64,000 nucleotides of DNA, taken from Cytophagales bacterium. Its GTDB lineage: Bacteria; Bacteroidota; Bacteroidia; Cytophagales; Thermoflexibacteraceae. The notes beneath the pieces were generated by a model, which worked only from the letters and a program-made list of their open reading frames with translations, had not been told where the DNA came from and ran no database searches. Within the stretch, counting starts at the first letter, position 1, and every line of letters begins with the position of its first letter. A program made the position numbers and the translations under genes. Location: positions 34,831 through 98,830 of the forward strand of contig JAAFKA010000020.1 in assembly GCA_013299115.1 (NCBI GenBank), read 5' to 3'. Below are positions 53,265 to 61,742 of the stretch, one piece after another.

Positions 53265-53368
53265 TACTTCGTTTTTTGCTACTAAGAATAATCCAAATAA
53301 CTCTTATTGTTTTCAATTTTTTTGCTACCTTTGATTGTTGTGTAGCTACCCATACAATCGACTATTTT

Positions 53369-54601
53369 ATGCAAGACCCATCTCCGATAGCCATAGAACT
53401 CGAACTGAAAAAGTTGGAGTTGCAAGCCCTGCTCGAAATCACTGATGCCATCAATGAAAATGCTTCGGAGGCACACCTTTACAAAATGTTTCGGTTTACG
53501 TTGCGTACCAATAGGCACATAGAAAAATTGGCTCTTTATGTCTTAGACGAACAATGGAACTGCAAAGAGGCTTTTGGCACTGCACAAGAATACAAAACTC
53601 TTGCGTTGCCTGCTGATATTTTGACCCAAGAAACAGACATATTGCTTGCTGAAATTTCGGAAATTAGTCATTTTGCTGAGTTTCAATACCTGCTGCCTGT
53701 CAAACACAAGTCTGCTATTTTGGCTTATATCTTTTTGAGTTTCAAACAATTAGATACCTTAGCTGTTACTGTGCGTGAGGCTTTGTTAGACTTTATACGG
53801 AGTTTGACCAACATTATTATTGTAGCCATAGAAAATAAAAAATTAGTTCGCAAACAGCAACAGCAAGAGCAGCTAAAAGCACAATTAGAATTGGCTCGCA
53901 ATGTGCAGACTTTGCTCTTTCCCAAAAAATTGCCCTATAACGAAAAAATAAAAATAGTGGCAGATTACTTGCCTCACCAAACCGTAGGCGGAGATTATTA
54001 CGACTATATACCTGCTAATCAAGATAAATTTTTGCTTTGCATAGCCGATGTATCGGGCAAAGGAATACCTGCTGCCCTGCTGATGTCTAATTTTCAGGCT
54101 GCTTTGCGAATTTTGGTAAGGCAACATTTGTCGTTGAAAAAAATAGTGCATGAACTCAACTATTTGGTTTTGCAAAACACACAAGGCGAAAGTTTTATTA
54201 CGGCTTTTTTTATGGAATATGATGCCAAAATCAAGCAACTGCTCTATATCAATGCAGGACATAATCCGCCTTTGCTGTTTTCGAACAACCAAAATTTTCA
54301 TTCTCTCAAAGAAGGCACTACCATTTTGGGAAGTTTCAAAGAATTGCCTTTTTTGCAGCTTACAGAACTCAACCAAATAGACAATTTTTTCCTGTTTTCT
54401 TTTACAGATGGACTGACCGAAACCACCAATCCGCAAAATGAGGAGTTTGGTGTGGCTCGGTTAGAAGAATTTTTGACTGCCCACCGCCACATAGACCAAA
54501 AAGAAATTCACAAAAAACTAATTGCAACCTTAGACGTTTTCAAAGGCGAAAATTCGTACATAGATGACATTACGCTGCTTTCTTGTGGGGTAAAAAATTG
54601 A
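53369..54601 (+). CDS. GAF-like plus SpoIIE-type phosphatase, soluble
   Basis: 410 residues from the ATG at 53369. An N-terminal GAF-like region (about 20-180), coiled coil with QQQQEQLKAQLELARNVQTL, then a SpoIIE/RsbU phosphatase: QTVGGDYYDYIPA, CIADVSGKGIPAALLMSNF, NAGHNPPLL, FSFTDGLTETTN and DDITLLSC. All metal-binding aspartates present. Closer to classic RsbU than the two membrane phosphatases. Partner anti-anti-sigma factor not in the window. Confidence 0.9.
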   Translation: MQDPSPIAIELELKKLELQALLEITDAINENASEAHLYKMFRFTLRTNRHIEKLALYVLDEQWNCKEAFGTAQEYKTLALPADILTQETDILLAEISEISHFAEFQYLLPVKHKSAILAYIFLSFKQLDTLAVTVREALLDFIRSLTNIIIVAIENKKLVRKQQQQEQLKAQLELARNVQTLLFPKKLPYNEKIKIVADYLPHQTVGGDYYDYIPANQDKFLLCIADVSGKGIPAALLMSNFQAALRILVRQHLSLKKIVHELNYLVLQNTQGESFITAFFMEYDAKIKQLLYINAGHNPPLLFSNNQNFHSLKEGTTILGSFKELPFLQLTELNQIDNFFLFSFTDGLTETTNPQNEEFGVARLEEFLTAHRHIDQKEIHKKLIATLDVFKGENSYIDDITLLSCGVKN

Positions 54602-54779
54602 TAATGAGGTAATTTACACCAACCCCACAAGAATTTAAAACTCTTATGGGATTAATAATTTGCAAATAATTATATTTTTCAAAATAATTTTGCCTCTACA
54701 AACAAACTAATTCAAACAAAGTTTATCTTTGTAGGATTGCAAATAGTTTTCTAACGAGTTTAAAACTTCAATACAAGCC

Positions 54780-55307
54780 ATGCGACTGACGAACAGAGCC
54801 AAACATTTGGAGAAAAAACCAATGACCTTAGTAGAAAAAATGTATTTACCTGCTATAGCTCAAGGACTTGGTATCACGATAAAACATTTTTTCCGTAAAA
54901 AAGCTACCATCCAATATCCTGAACAGAAACGTGAATTAAGCCCTATTTTCAGAGGTTTGCACGTTTTAAAGAGAGATGAGGAAGGCAAAGAAAGGTGTAC
55001 GGCTTGTGGTTTGTGTGCCTTAGCATGCCCTGCCGAAGCCATTTCTATGGAGGCTGCCGAAAGAAAAAAAGGCGAAGAACACCTATACAGAGAAGAAAAA
55101 TATGCTGCGGTGTATGAAATCAATATGTTGCGTTGCATCTTTTGCGGACTCTGCGAAGAAGCCTGCCCAAAAGCTGCTATTTTCTTGCAACCAGACGTGA
55201 TGGCACCACCTTTTTACGAAAGAAGTGAGGTAATTTACGGCAAAGACAGACTGGTGGAGAAAATGGAACAAAGGGCAAATACAGGTATAGAAAAATACGT
55301 GAAATAA
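54780..55307 (+). CDS. nuoI: NADH-quinone oxidoreductase subunit I
   Basis: 175 residues. Carries two 4Fe-4S clusters that pass electrons to N2 in complex I: CTACGLCALACPAEAI and CIFCGLCEEACPKAAI. Membrane-facing N-terminus (MYLPAIAQGLGITIKHFF). No other nuo gene adjoins, although nuo genes usually form one operon. A TATCTTTG box (54724-54731) may be its promoter. The menA ATG overlaps the stop (TAATG). Confidence 0.92.
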   Translation: MRLTNRAKHLEKKPMTLVEKMYLPAIAQGLGITIKHFFRKKATIQYPEQKRELSPIFRGLHVLKRDEEGKERCTACGLCALACPAEAISMEAAERKKGEEHLYREEKYAAVYEINMLRCIFCGLCEEACPKAAIFLQPDVMAPPFYERSEVIYGKDRLVEKMEQRANTGIEKYVK

Positions 55308-56209
55308 TGCAACTACAAGCATGGTTACTTGCTTTTAGGCTACGCACCTTGCCCTTAGCCTTAGCAAGTATTTTAATGGGTAGTTTTTTGGCTTTTGCCT
55401 CCAAACAATTCAGTTGGGCGGTGTTTGGGCTGTGTGTATTAACGACCATCTTGTTGCAAATTCTCTCGAACTTAGCCAATGACTACGGAGATTCTCAACA
55501 TGGAGCAGACCACAAAGACCGACAAGGACCCAAAAGAGCAGTGCAAGCAGGCTTAATCAGTGCCAATGCTATGAAAAAAGCTATGTTTATCTGCGGAGCA
55601 GCAGCTTTTTTGAGTGGTTTGGCTTTGCTTTGGGTGGCTTTGGGTACAAATTGGAAGTTGTTTGCAAGTTTTTTAGGATTAGGAATTGCTGCCTTAGTAG
55701 CTGCTGTAACCTATACAGCAGGGGCTAAACCCTATGGCTATGCAGGTTTGGGAGATATTTCAGTCTTGTTATTTTTTGGTTGGGTTGGGGTCATTGGCTC
55801 TTATTTTTTGCATACCCAATCTTTTGCTTGGAACTTGCTGTTGCCCGCCACTTCTTGTGGTTGTTTTGCCACCGCAGTTTTAAATTTAAACAATGTGCGT
55901 GATATAGAATCGGATTTGCAAGCTGGCAAACTCTCCATACCTGTTCGCATAGGTAGAGAAAAGGCAGTTTGGTATCATGGTACTCTGTTGGTCGTAGGTT
56001 TTGGCTGTGCCGTAGTTTACACTTTGCTCCACCTCAATCACTTTATTCAGTTTATTTTTGTACTTACCTTGCCTTTGCTTATCAAAAACTTTCTGGCTGT
56101 TCGTTACCAAACCACCGCCCAAACCTTAGACCCTTACCTCAAACAAATGGCACTTACGGCTTTGCTTTTTACGATTACTTTTGGATTTGGGCTGTGTGTG
56201 AGTAAATAA
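55307..56209 (+). CDS. menA: 1,4-dihydroxy-2-naphthoate polyprenyltransferase
   Basis: 300 residues, UbiA superfamily with about nine membrane helices. Prenylates dihydroxynaphthoate to demethylmenaquinone. First aspartate motif NLANDYGDSQHGAD, second NNVRDIESD; N-terminal WLLAFRLRTLPLALASILMG is the MenA signature. Overlaps nuoI by one base, coupling a complex I subunit to synthesis of its quinone acceptor. Confidence 0.94.
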   Translation: MQLQAWLLAFRLRTLPLALASILMGSFLAFASKQFSWAVFGLCVLTTILLQILSNLANDYGDSQHGADHKDRQGPKRAVQAGLISANAMKKAMFICGAAAFLSGLALLWVALGTNWKLFASFLGLGIAALVAAVTYTAGAKPYGYAGLGDISVLLFFGWVGVIGSYFLHTQSFAWNLLLPATSCGCFATAVLNLNNVRDIESDLQAGKLSIPVRIGREKAVWYHGTLLVVGFGCAVVYTLLHLNHFIQFIFVLTLPLLIKNFLAVRYQTTAQTLDPYLKQMALTALLFTITFGFGLCVSK

Positions 56210-56216
56210 TTGCCAA

Positions 56217-56939
56217 TTACACCAAATCAAACAAATTTTTCACGCCAATTTGCCTGTTTTTGGTAAACCCTTCGCCATATCGGGTGCGAATAGATTGCCC
56301 AAAATCTGTGGCTCTGCCCTCAACTAATTTCATAAATTCGGGCGTTGAGATAAAAGTTTTAACAGTTTCTTTGCTGTTGGGGTTAAAAAATTGCGTTTGG
56401 TAGGCTTGAATAGCTTGCACTTTTTGCTCCCAGAAGTCTGAAATATCCACCACAAAGTCGGGCTTGATATAGTCTGCCTGAATGATATGGTACAACTGCT
56501 GCGGACTCCACGCTGTTTGCGGTTGCCCTTGCTTGTCGTGAGTAATTATTTTGCGAAGTCCTGACAAAAAACAAGCCGTTTGCACTAATTGGGCAGCTTT
56601 TGCGTGGTCAGGATGTCGGTCTGCAATGGCGTTGGTTATTACCAGTGTAGGTTGATAAGTGCGAATAGCCTGTATGACTTGCAACTGGTGGATTTCGTCA
56701 TTGGCAAAGAATCCATCGCTGAATTTGAGGTTATCTCGCAAGGCAAGCCCCAGAATGGTGGAGGCTGCTGCTGCCTCTGCATAACGGGTGTCGACTGTGC
56801 CATTAGACCCCAATTCACCTTGCGTGAGGTCTATGATGCCCACTTTTTTTTGTTGGGCTACGTGAGCCAAAATAGTGCCACCACAACCTAATTCGGCATC
56901 ATCGGGGTGGGCTACTATCACTAAAATATCTAATTTCAC
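56217..56939 (-). CDS. bshB1: Bacillithiol biosynthesis deacetylase BshB1
   Basis: 240 residues, LmbE/PIG-L family. Deacetylates N-acetylglucosaminyl-malate. Zinc motif AHPDDAELGCGG (12-23), then DLTQGELGSNG, FSDGFFAND and ADRHPDH, matching BshB1 rather than a general LmbE protein. Convergent with menA, 7 bp apart. Confidence 0.92.
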   Translation of the reverse strand: MKLDILVIVAHPDDAELGCGGTILAHVAQQKKVGIIDLTQGELGSNGTVDTRYAEAAAASTILGLALRDNLKFSDGFFANDEIHQLQVIQAIRTYQPTLVITNAIADRHPDHAKAAQLVQTACFLSGLRKIITHDKQGQPQTAWSPQQLYHIIQADYIKPDFVVDISDFWEQKVQAIQAYQTQFFNPNSKETVKTFISTPEFMKLVEGRATDFGQSIRTRYGEGFTKNRQIGVKNLFDLV

Positions 56940-57000
56940 AGTTGTCAGTTTTTAATCAATTTAAAGTTTGTAGTGCTATTGTAGCATTGAAATAAATCCA

Positions 57001-57255
57001 TTAAGCTAAGGTTTTTTTATAACCTCGAAGAGCAATTCCATTGTGGGTTGAACAATAATAGCCCTACGTGCAACGTAGAGAAAAGTTAAAAGAATACTCC
57101 ACAACCTCGAAGAGGTTGAACATTCTTGCACCTACCCTCTGCCATTGTTCAACCTCTTCGAGGTTGTATGCAAATTTGCAAATAACTCCCTACGTTGCAC
57201 GTAGGGCTACTATTGTTCAACCTCTTCGAGGTTATAAGGTTATTTCTTAGCTTAA
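57001..57255. repeat. 255-bp nested palindromic element
   Basis: Outer arms ttaagctaag / cttagcttaa; inside them ataacctcgaagag / cctcttcgaggttat; then gccctacgtgcaacgtag / ctacgttgcacgtagggc; innermost an aacctcgaagaggttgaaca / tgttcaacctcttcgaggtt hairpin. Four levels of symmetry around a core near 57130. Confidence 0.9.
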
Positions 57256-57321
57256 GCATTAGAATAAAAGTCCGTTCTACATAAGCAATGCTGCAATTTA
57301 AAAAAAACTTTCTCATTTTAT

Positions 57322-57351
57322 TTGATTTATTCGCAAAAACTTATAATTTTG
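57322..57351 (+). promoter_or_regulatory. rpsA promoter
   Basis: TTG (57322-57324), 19-nt spacer, TAATTTTG (57344-57351): a perfect Bacteroidota sigma-A promoter. It implies a leader of about 175 nt before the ATG. Confidence 0.85.
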
Positions 57352-57535
57352 CAGTCCTTTTAGGTAAAAGGAAAGTCAAAACAAGTAAATCGAAGGCTAA
57401 TTGAGGGCTAACAAAGTCTAAAATTCGTTTTTTCAATCTATTTTCTTGTTCTTTGGCTCAAATGGTTTCACAAAACAATTCTTGCGAACTGATGTTGGCA
57501 CAAGAATCTAACTCAAAAAACATCTTTATCAAATC

Positions 57536-59308
57536 ATGAGTATGACTCAGCAACCCGAATTTGACTGGAACAAGTTCACGTCTAAATCAAAAAACAGTAA
57601 AGGCTTTGCAGACGGCTATAACGATGCAGAGATGGCAAACATGATGGCAATGTACGAAGGTGCGATGTCGCAAGCCGTAAAAAATGAAGTAATACAAGGC
57701 ATAGTAGTAAGTATTACAGAAAGAGAAGTTGTATTAAATATTGGTTCGAAATCAGACGGCTTAGTTCCTATGTCTGAGTTTAGAGATTTGCCAGATTTGA
57801 AACCCGGCGATGTAGTAGATATTTATGTAGAAAGTCAAGAAGATGGCAACGGACAGTTGGTACTTTCTCGCAAAAAAGCAAGAATAGTAAGAGCTTGGAG
57901 AAACATAGAAGATGCTTACCAAAACGACACAGTGATTGAAGGCGTGGTAAAACGCAGAACCAAAGGTGGTTTGATTGTAGATATTTTTGGTTTGGAAGCC
58001 TTTTTGCCCGGTTCACAGATAGACGTGAAACCTATCAGAGATTTTGACATCTTTGTAGGCAAAAAAATGGAAGTAAAAGTAGTGAAAATCAACTATGCTA
58101 ACGATAATGTAGTGGTTTCGCACAAAGTATTGATAGAAAAAGACTTAGAATTGCAAAAAGCCGTTATCCTGAACAACCTCGAAAAAGGTCAAGTGTTGGA
58201 AGGTGTTATCAAAAATATGACCAATTTCGGTGTGTTCATCGACCTTGGTGGTGTAGATGGTTTGTTGCACATTACAGATATTTCATGGGGCAGAATTTCG
58301 CACCCAGAAGAAGTGTTGAAATTAGACCAAAGAGTAACCGTAGTTGTTTTAGACTTCGATGAAGACAAAAAACGTATCTCTTTGGGTATGAAACAGTTGC
58401 AAGCCCACCCTTGGGATAGTCTTTCTGCTGAAATTCAAGTTGGTTCTCGTATCAAAGGCAGAGTAGTAAATGTGGCTGATTATGGTGCTTTCTTGGAAAT
58501 TATACCTGGTGTAGAAGGCTTAATCCACGTTTCAGAAATGTCTTGGTCGCAACACCTCCGCAACCCACAAGACTTCCTCAAAATCAATGACGAAATTAAT
58601 GCTGTTGTTTTGACAGTAGATAGAGATGAACGTAAAATGTCGTTGGGTATCAAACAATTATCTGAAGACCCTTGGACTAAAAACGACTTCATCACCAAAT
58701 ACAGCGTAGGTGCGCAACACTCTGGTTTGGTGCGTAACTTGACTAACTTCGGCTTGTTCATCGAATTAGAAGAAGGTGTAGATGGTTTGGTTCACGTTTC
58801 AGATTTGTCTTGGACTCGCAAAATCAAACACCCATCTGAATTTGTGAAAGTAGGCGAAAGATTAGACGTAAAAGTTTTGGAACTTGACGTAGAGCAACGC
58901 CGCATAGCACTCGGACACAAACAGTTAGAAGAAAATCCTTGGGATACTTTCGAAACTATCTTTACAATAGGCTCTGTTCACAAAGCTACTGTAACTTCTA
59001 AATCTGAAAAAGGTGCAACAGTGGAGTTGCCTTATGGTGTAGAAGGTTTGGTAATGCCTAAGCACTTGATGAAAGCCGACAACACAAAAGTAGAAAATGG
59101 CGAGGCTTTGGAGTTCAAAGTATTGGAGTTTTCGAAAGATGAGAAAAGAATAGTGCTTTCTCACACTGCCACTTTCAAAGAAGTGAAAGACGAAAAACCT
59201 AAGAAAAAGAAAGAAGACGAAAATCCAGAAGTACAGTTAGAAGCTGCTTCAGCTCCTACTACTACGTTGGGTGATGTTTCTGCTTTGGCTAATTTGAATA
59301 AAGAGTAG
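57536..59308 (+). CDS. rpsA: 30S ribosomal protein S1
   Basis: 590 residues, six S1 (OB-fold) domains at about 55-120, 140-205, 215-290, 300-375, 385-460 and 475-540; the third to fifth are the most regular (VLEGVIKNMTNFGVFIDLGG, GLVRNLTNFGLFIELEEGVD). N-terminal region is acidic and unlike the E. coli S1 start. Binds mRNA for initiation, of special weight in Bacteroidota where Shine-Dalgarno sequences are rare. A long leader may serve autogenous control. Confidence 0.95.
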   Translation: MSMTQQPEFDWNKFTSKSKNSKGFADGYNDAEMANMMAMYEGAMSQAVKNEVIQGIVVSITEREVVLNIGSKSDGLVPMSEFRDLPDLKPGDVVDIYVESQEDGNGQLVLSRKKARIVRAWRNIEDAYQNDTVIEGVVKRRTKGGLIVDIFGLEAFLPGSQIDVKPIRDFDIFVGKKMEVKVVKINYANDNVVVSHKVLIEKDLELQKAVILNNLEKGQVLEGVIKNMTNFGVFIDLGGVDGLLHITDISWGRISHPEEVLKLDQRVTVVVLDFDEDKKRISLGMKQLQAHPWDSLSAEIQVGSRIKGRVVNVADYGAFLEIIPGVEGLIHVSEMSWSQHLRNPQDFLKINDEINAVVLTVDRDERKMSLGIKQLSEDPWTKNDFITKYSVGAQHSGLVRNLTNFGLFIELEEGVDGLVHVSDLSWTRKIKHPSEFVKVGERLDVKVLELDVEQRRIALGHKQLEENPWDTFETIFTIGSVHKATVTSKSEKGATVELPYGVEGLVMPKHLMKADNTKVENGEALEFKVLEFSKDEKRIVLSHTATFKEVKDEKPKKKKEDENPEVQLEAASAPTTTLGDVSALANLNKE

Positions 59309-59350
59309 TTAACAAAAAATATTACGATGACTTACATCGTACAAATAATA

Positions 59351-59389
59351 TACAAAAGAGGCTGTCCAAAAGGTGCAGCCTCTTTTGTA
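59351..59389 (+). terminator. Terminator between rpsA and the convergent gene
   Basis: Perfect 14-bp stem tacaaaagaggctg / cagcctcttttgta with an 11-nt loop, A/T-rich outer stem serving both directions. Confidence 0.85.
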
Positions 59390-59393
59390 CAAT

Positions 59394-59948
59394 TTATAGC
59401 CTTACCACAATTTCAGAAATAATATGCTCTTCGCTAATATATTTTTCTATATACGTATTGTTTAGTTGCAAGCCACTTTTGCGAGCAAAATCTTTGAGCA
59501 TGAGGTTAATTTTTTCAGGATTTGGGGCTACACTTACATGGGCTTTGAGTTCTGCCCTTACCACTCGATAGGTTGGGAAAGTATAGACTTTGTATCCTTC
59601 GGGCAAAGTTTGCAAGGTGTCATTAGTCATTACTCCTACATAGGCTTGTATGCTATCCTTCGTTTGGTCAGGATTGCCTTCGTAAATAAGAGCCAAAATA
59701 CCTTTGAGTTTGCCCGAATTGATATGGTCGTGGGTTTGCTTGATTTTTTTGCGAAATACAATTTCTTGTTCTCTTTTGGCTATGATGCCTTTGTACGACA
59801 GAGCAATTAATCGAAAAGGTTGGGTTTGCACCTTGCTCAAACGAGGCTGCACATTGCCACCTCGTTTGAGATAGGTTACAAATAAACCAGCCAGCACCAC
59901 TAACAAAAGGAAAATGATAATTTTTTTGAGATTATATTGCAAAGACAT
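59394..59948 (-). CDS. Membrane-anchored GyrI-like small-molecule binding protein
   Basis: 184 residues from the ATG at 59948. N-terminal membrane helix (KKIIIFLLLVVLAGLFVTYL) then a GyrI/SOUL-like fold: FRLIALSYKGIIAKREQEIV, LALIYEGNPDQ, GYKVYTFPTYRVVRAEL. Such domains bind small ligands; this one has a membrane anchor and no DNA-binding domain. Convergent with rpsA. Confidence 0.65.
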   Translation of the reverse strand: MSLQYNLKKIIIFLLLVVLAGLFVTYLKRGGNVQPRLSKVQTQPFRLIALSYKGIIAKREQEIVFRKKIKQTHDHINSGKLKGILALIYEGNPDQTKDSIQAYVGVMTNDTLQTLPEGYKVYTFPTYRVVRAELKAHVSVAPNPEKINLMLKDFARKSGLQLNNTYIEKYISEEHIISEIVVRL

Positions 59949-60087
59949 AATGTTATTTCTTTTTGTGATAAATTTGTTGCAAAAGTGCAGCAATTTCCTA
60001 ACTTTGTTTCAAAGTTAGGTGTGCTGTTATCCTTTATTTTAGCTTTTATTTTATCGTGCAAAAATAAACATAAAAGATGACATCGTT

Positions 60088-60132
60088 TAATCTTTTTTAT
60101 TTTTCCCAAATTTCATCTCAAACTTAGTTTCA
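60088..60132 (-). repeat. Dispersed IS30-end-like motif, copy C (inverted, diverged)
   Basis: ttttcccaaatttcatctca plus aacttagtt: inverted relative of 63783-63835. Confidence 0.6.
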
Positions 60133-60178
60133 ACTTTATTAGTTACCAACGCCATATCACTCGTTACTTAAAGGTTTT

Positions 60179-60268
60179 ATTAGTGCCACACAAGTAATGC
60201 TACAAACACCTTAGAACTACATTTCTCAAAGAAATGTTAGTTCTGAGCATTATATCTGTGGCACTACC
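60179..60268. mobile_element. MITE, second copy of the 51590 element
   Basis: tagtgccacacaagtaatgc to ctgtggcactacc, differing from 51590-51680 by a few bases. Flanked by an 8-bp duplication aaggtttt (60171-60178, 60269-60276). Confidence 0.9.
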
Positions 60269-60335
60269 AAGGTTTTAATAGCATTGTTCTAAACACAAGT
60301 TATATTCATACTAAAATATACTTAATCATACCGCC

Positions 60336-61202
60336 ATGAGTATTCGCAAGGTTTTAGCTATTCGCAAACAATTCACTGTTGAGCAACAGCAGTTTGTCGA
60401 TGAAAAGAAAATAGATAGTGAGCAAACTGCAACCCAGTGGATAGATTTTTTGGAGGAAATAGTCGAATTTGACAGCTATGTAGATGTGGCAAAAAGCAAG
60501 ACCCAAAATTGGGCTATTGGCTTTGGTATTGCCTCTTTTCTTAGCATTTTTTCTGCGGCTTTTTTAGGAGGTTTTGCTGCGGTGTTGGTTGCACTTTTCT
60601 TAATTTTATGTTTAATTTATGTTGCCATTTATATCAACCTCAAAAAGATAGACATTCCCAATCGTATGCGGTTGTTTGTTTTTCCTTTGCTTAGGGTCTT
60701 GAAAGAGGAAACCAAACCTGATGCCCTTATTCAAGTGAAGGCAGATTTTAAAACAGGGTTGCACAAGCCTTATTTGATAAAAGAGGAGAAAAAAGATATT
60801 CCAAGAGGCAAAGCAACTATTTATTATTACAATTATCCTTTGTTGGAGTTGAAAACCAAATTGGCTGATGGAAACGTATTAGCTATTAATATGACTGATA
60901 CTGCCCGAAAAAGTGACCGCAAACAAAGCAACAGTAGAGGAAAAACCAAATACAAAACCAAATATAAAATCAAAACCAATTTGCAAGTTACCTTACTTGT
61001 AAAAACTTCGGCTTATCAACTCAAAAAAAGTATAAGTCCAACAGCTAACAGCAAACAAGATTTGCATTATGCTCTTAAAAACGACAAACACGCATTAAGT
61101 TTGCAGAAAACAATCATTGGCACTACCGAAGAAACCATACCCAACTTGCAGGAAACCTTAGCCCTCATAGCCAAAGGTTACGATTATTTGAAGGCTGTTT
61201 AA
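60336..61202 (+). CDS. Hypothetical membrane protein
   Basis: 288 residues; two adjacent membrane helices (IGFGIASFLSIFSAAFLGGF and the next 25 residues) then a cytoplasmic region with a basic SDRKQSNSRGKTKYKTKYK stretch. No family recognised. A terminator follows directly and separates it from the convergent tRNA gene. Confidence 0.65.
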   Translation: MSIRKVLAIRKQFTVEQQQFVDEKKIDSEQTATQWIDFLEEIVEFDSYVDVAKSKTQNWAIGFGIASFLSIFSAAFLGGFAAVLVALFLILCLIYVAIYINLKKIDIPNRMRLFVFPLLRVLKEETKPDALIQVKADFKTGLHKPYLIKEEKKDIPRGKATIYYYNYPLLELKTKLADGNVLAINMTDTARKSDRKQSNSRGKTKYKTKYKIKTNLQVTLLVKTSAYQLKKSISPTANSKQDLHYALKNDKHALSLQKTIIGTTEETIPNLQETLALIAKGYDYLKAV

Positions 61203-61206
61203 ACAA

Positions 61207-61237
61207 AAAAGCCTAAAACTTTTCAGTTTTAGGCTTT
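61207..61237 (+). terminator. Terminator between hypothetical gene and tRNA-Asn
   Basis: aaaagcctaaaac-ttttca-gttttaggcttt, bidirectional with A and T flanks. Confidence 0.9.
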
Positions 61238-61238
61238 G

Positions 61239-61312
61239 CTCTCCCTCTTGGACTTGAACCAAGGACCCCCTGATTAACAGTCAGGTGCTCTAACCAGCTG
61301 AGCTAAGGAAGA
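61239..61312 (-). tRNA. tRNA-Asn (GTT)
   Basis: 74 nt. Acceptor TCTTCCT pairs with AGGGAGA with one T-G pair; anticodon stem CCTGA/TCAGG with loop CTGTTAA, anticodon GTT; T-arm CTTGG-TTCAAGT-CCAAG. No encoded CCA. Single tRNA. Confidence 0.95.
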
Positions 61313-61374
61313 ATATTTTTGTTATTCTTAGTTAAACAAATCTTTTAAATATTGCCTTCCGTTGAATTGCGATA

Positions 61375-61405
61375 CAAAAGTAGTGTACATTTTTGATTTG
61401 TGCAA
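61375..61405 (-). promoter_or_regulatory. Promoter of tRNA-Asn
   Basis: On the minus strand TTG (61405-61403), 20-nt spacer, TACTTTTG (61382-61375), 62 nt before the mature 5' end. Confidence 0.7.
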
Positions 61406-61456
61406 ATTTTTTTGAAAAAAAATTACATTTTTTTCAAAAAAATTATTTCAACATAT

Positions 61457-61559
61457 TAGAGGTTATTACGATTTGTACCGTACCCTTTAGGGTGCAAGGT
61501 CAATTAGTTGAAAATCAACAAGTTAATTTTCTATACAAAAATTATCGTAATAACCTCTA
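61457..61559. mobile_element. MITE-like element, 103 bp
   Basis: Perfect 16-bp terminal inverted repeats tagaggttattacgat / atcgtaataacctcta around a non-coding core with a small accctttagggt palindrome. Confidence 0.75.
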
Positions 61560-61671
61560 TTAAAACACTGATAATCAAGAAAATAAAAAAAGTGTTATAC
61601 CTTTCTTTCCTTTACCTGTTGAGTAGGTATTCAGAATCTACCCTATTTTTCTCCCAGTTTTTGTACTATGC

Positions 61672-61701
61672 TTGTCTATTGCATTTTTTTTAATAACTTT
61701 G
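61672..61701 (+). promoter_or_regulatory. Intact promoter of the broken hsdM
   Basis: TTG (61672-61674), 19-nt spacer, TAACTTTG (61694-61701). Confidence 0.75.
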
Positions 61702-61742
61702 TAGCCATTTTGCATCATCAGACAACTAAAACACTTACACCA

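Larger units (their letters stand above)
56940..57535. other. Intergenic region: nested palindrome, then rpsA promoter and leader
   Basis: 596 bp; only the 57001-57255 element and the promoter at 57322-57351 are recognised. No gene. Confidence 0.75.

Noticed and set aside
54602..54779. Riboswitch or leader RNA before nuoI
   Set aside because: No stable structure or known motif; only a promoter-like TATCTTTG box.
57001..57255. CRISPR array
   Set aside because: Repeats are inverted and nested with no regular spacers and no cas genes nearby.
59351..59389. Insertion-sequence end, because gaggctgtccaaaa also occurs at 11564
   Set aside because: Here it forms a perfect symmetric stem between convergent genes; terminator is the simpler reading.
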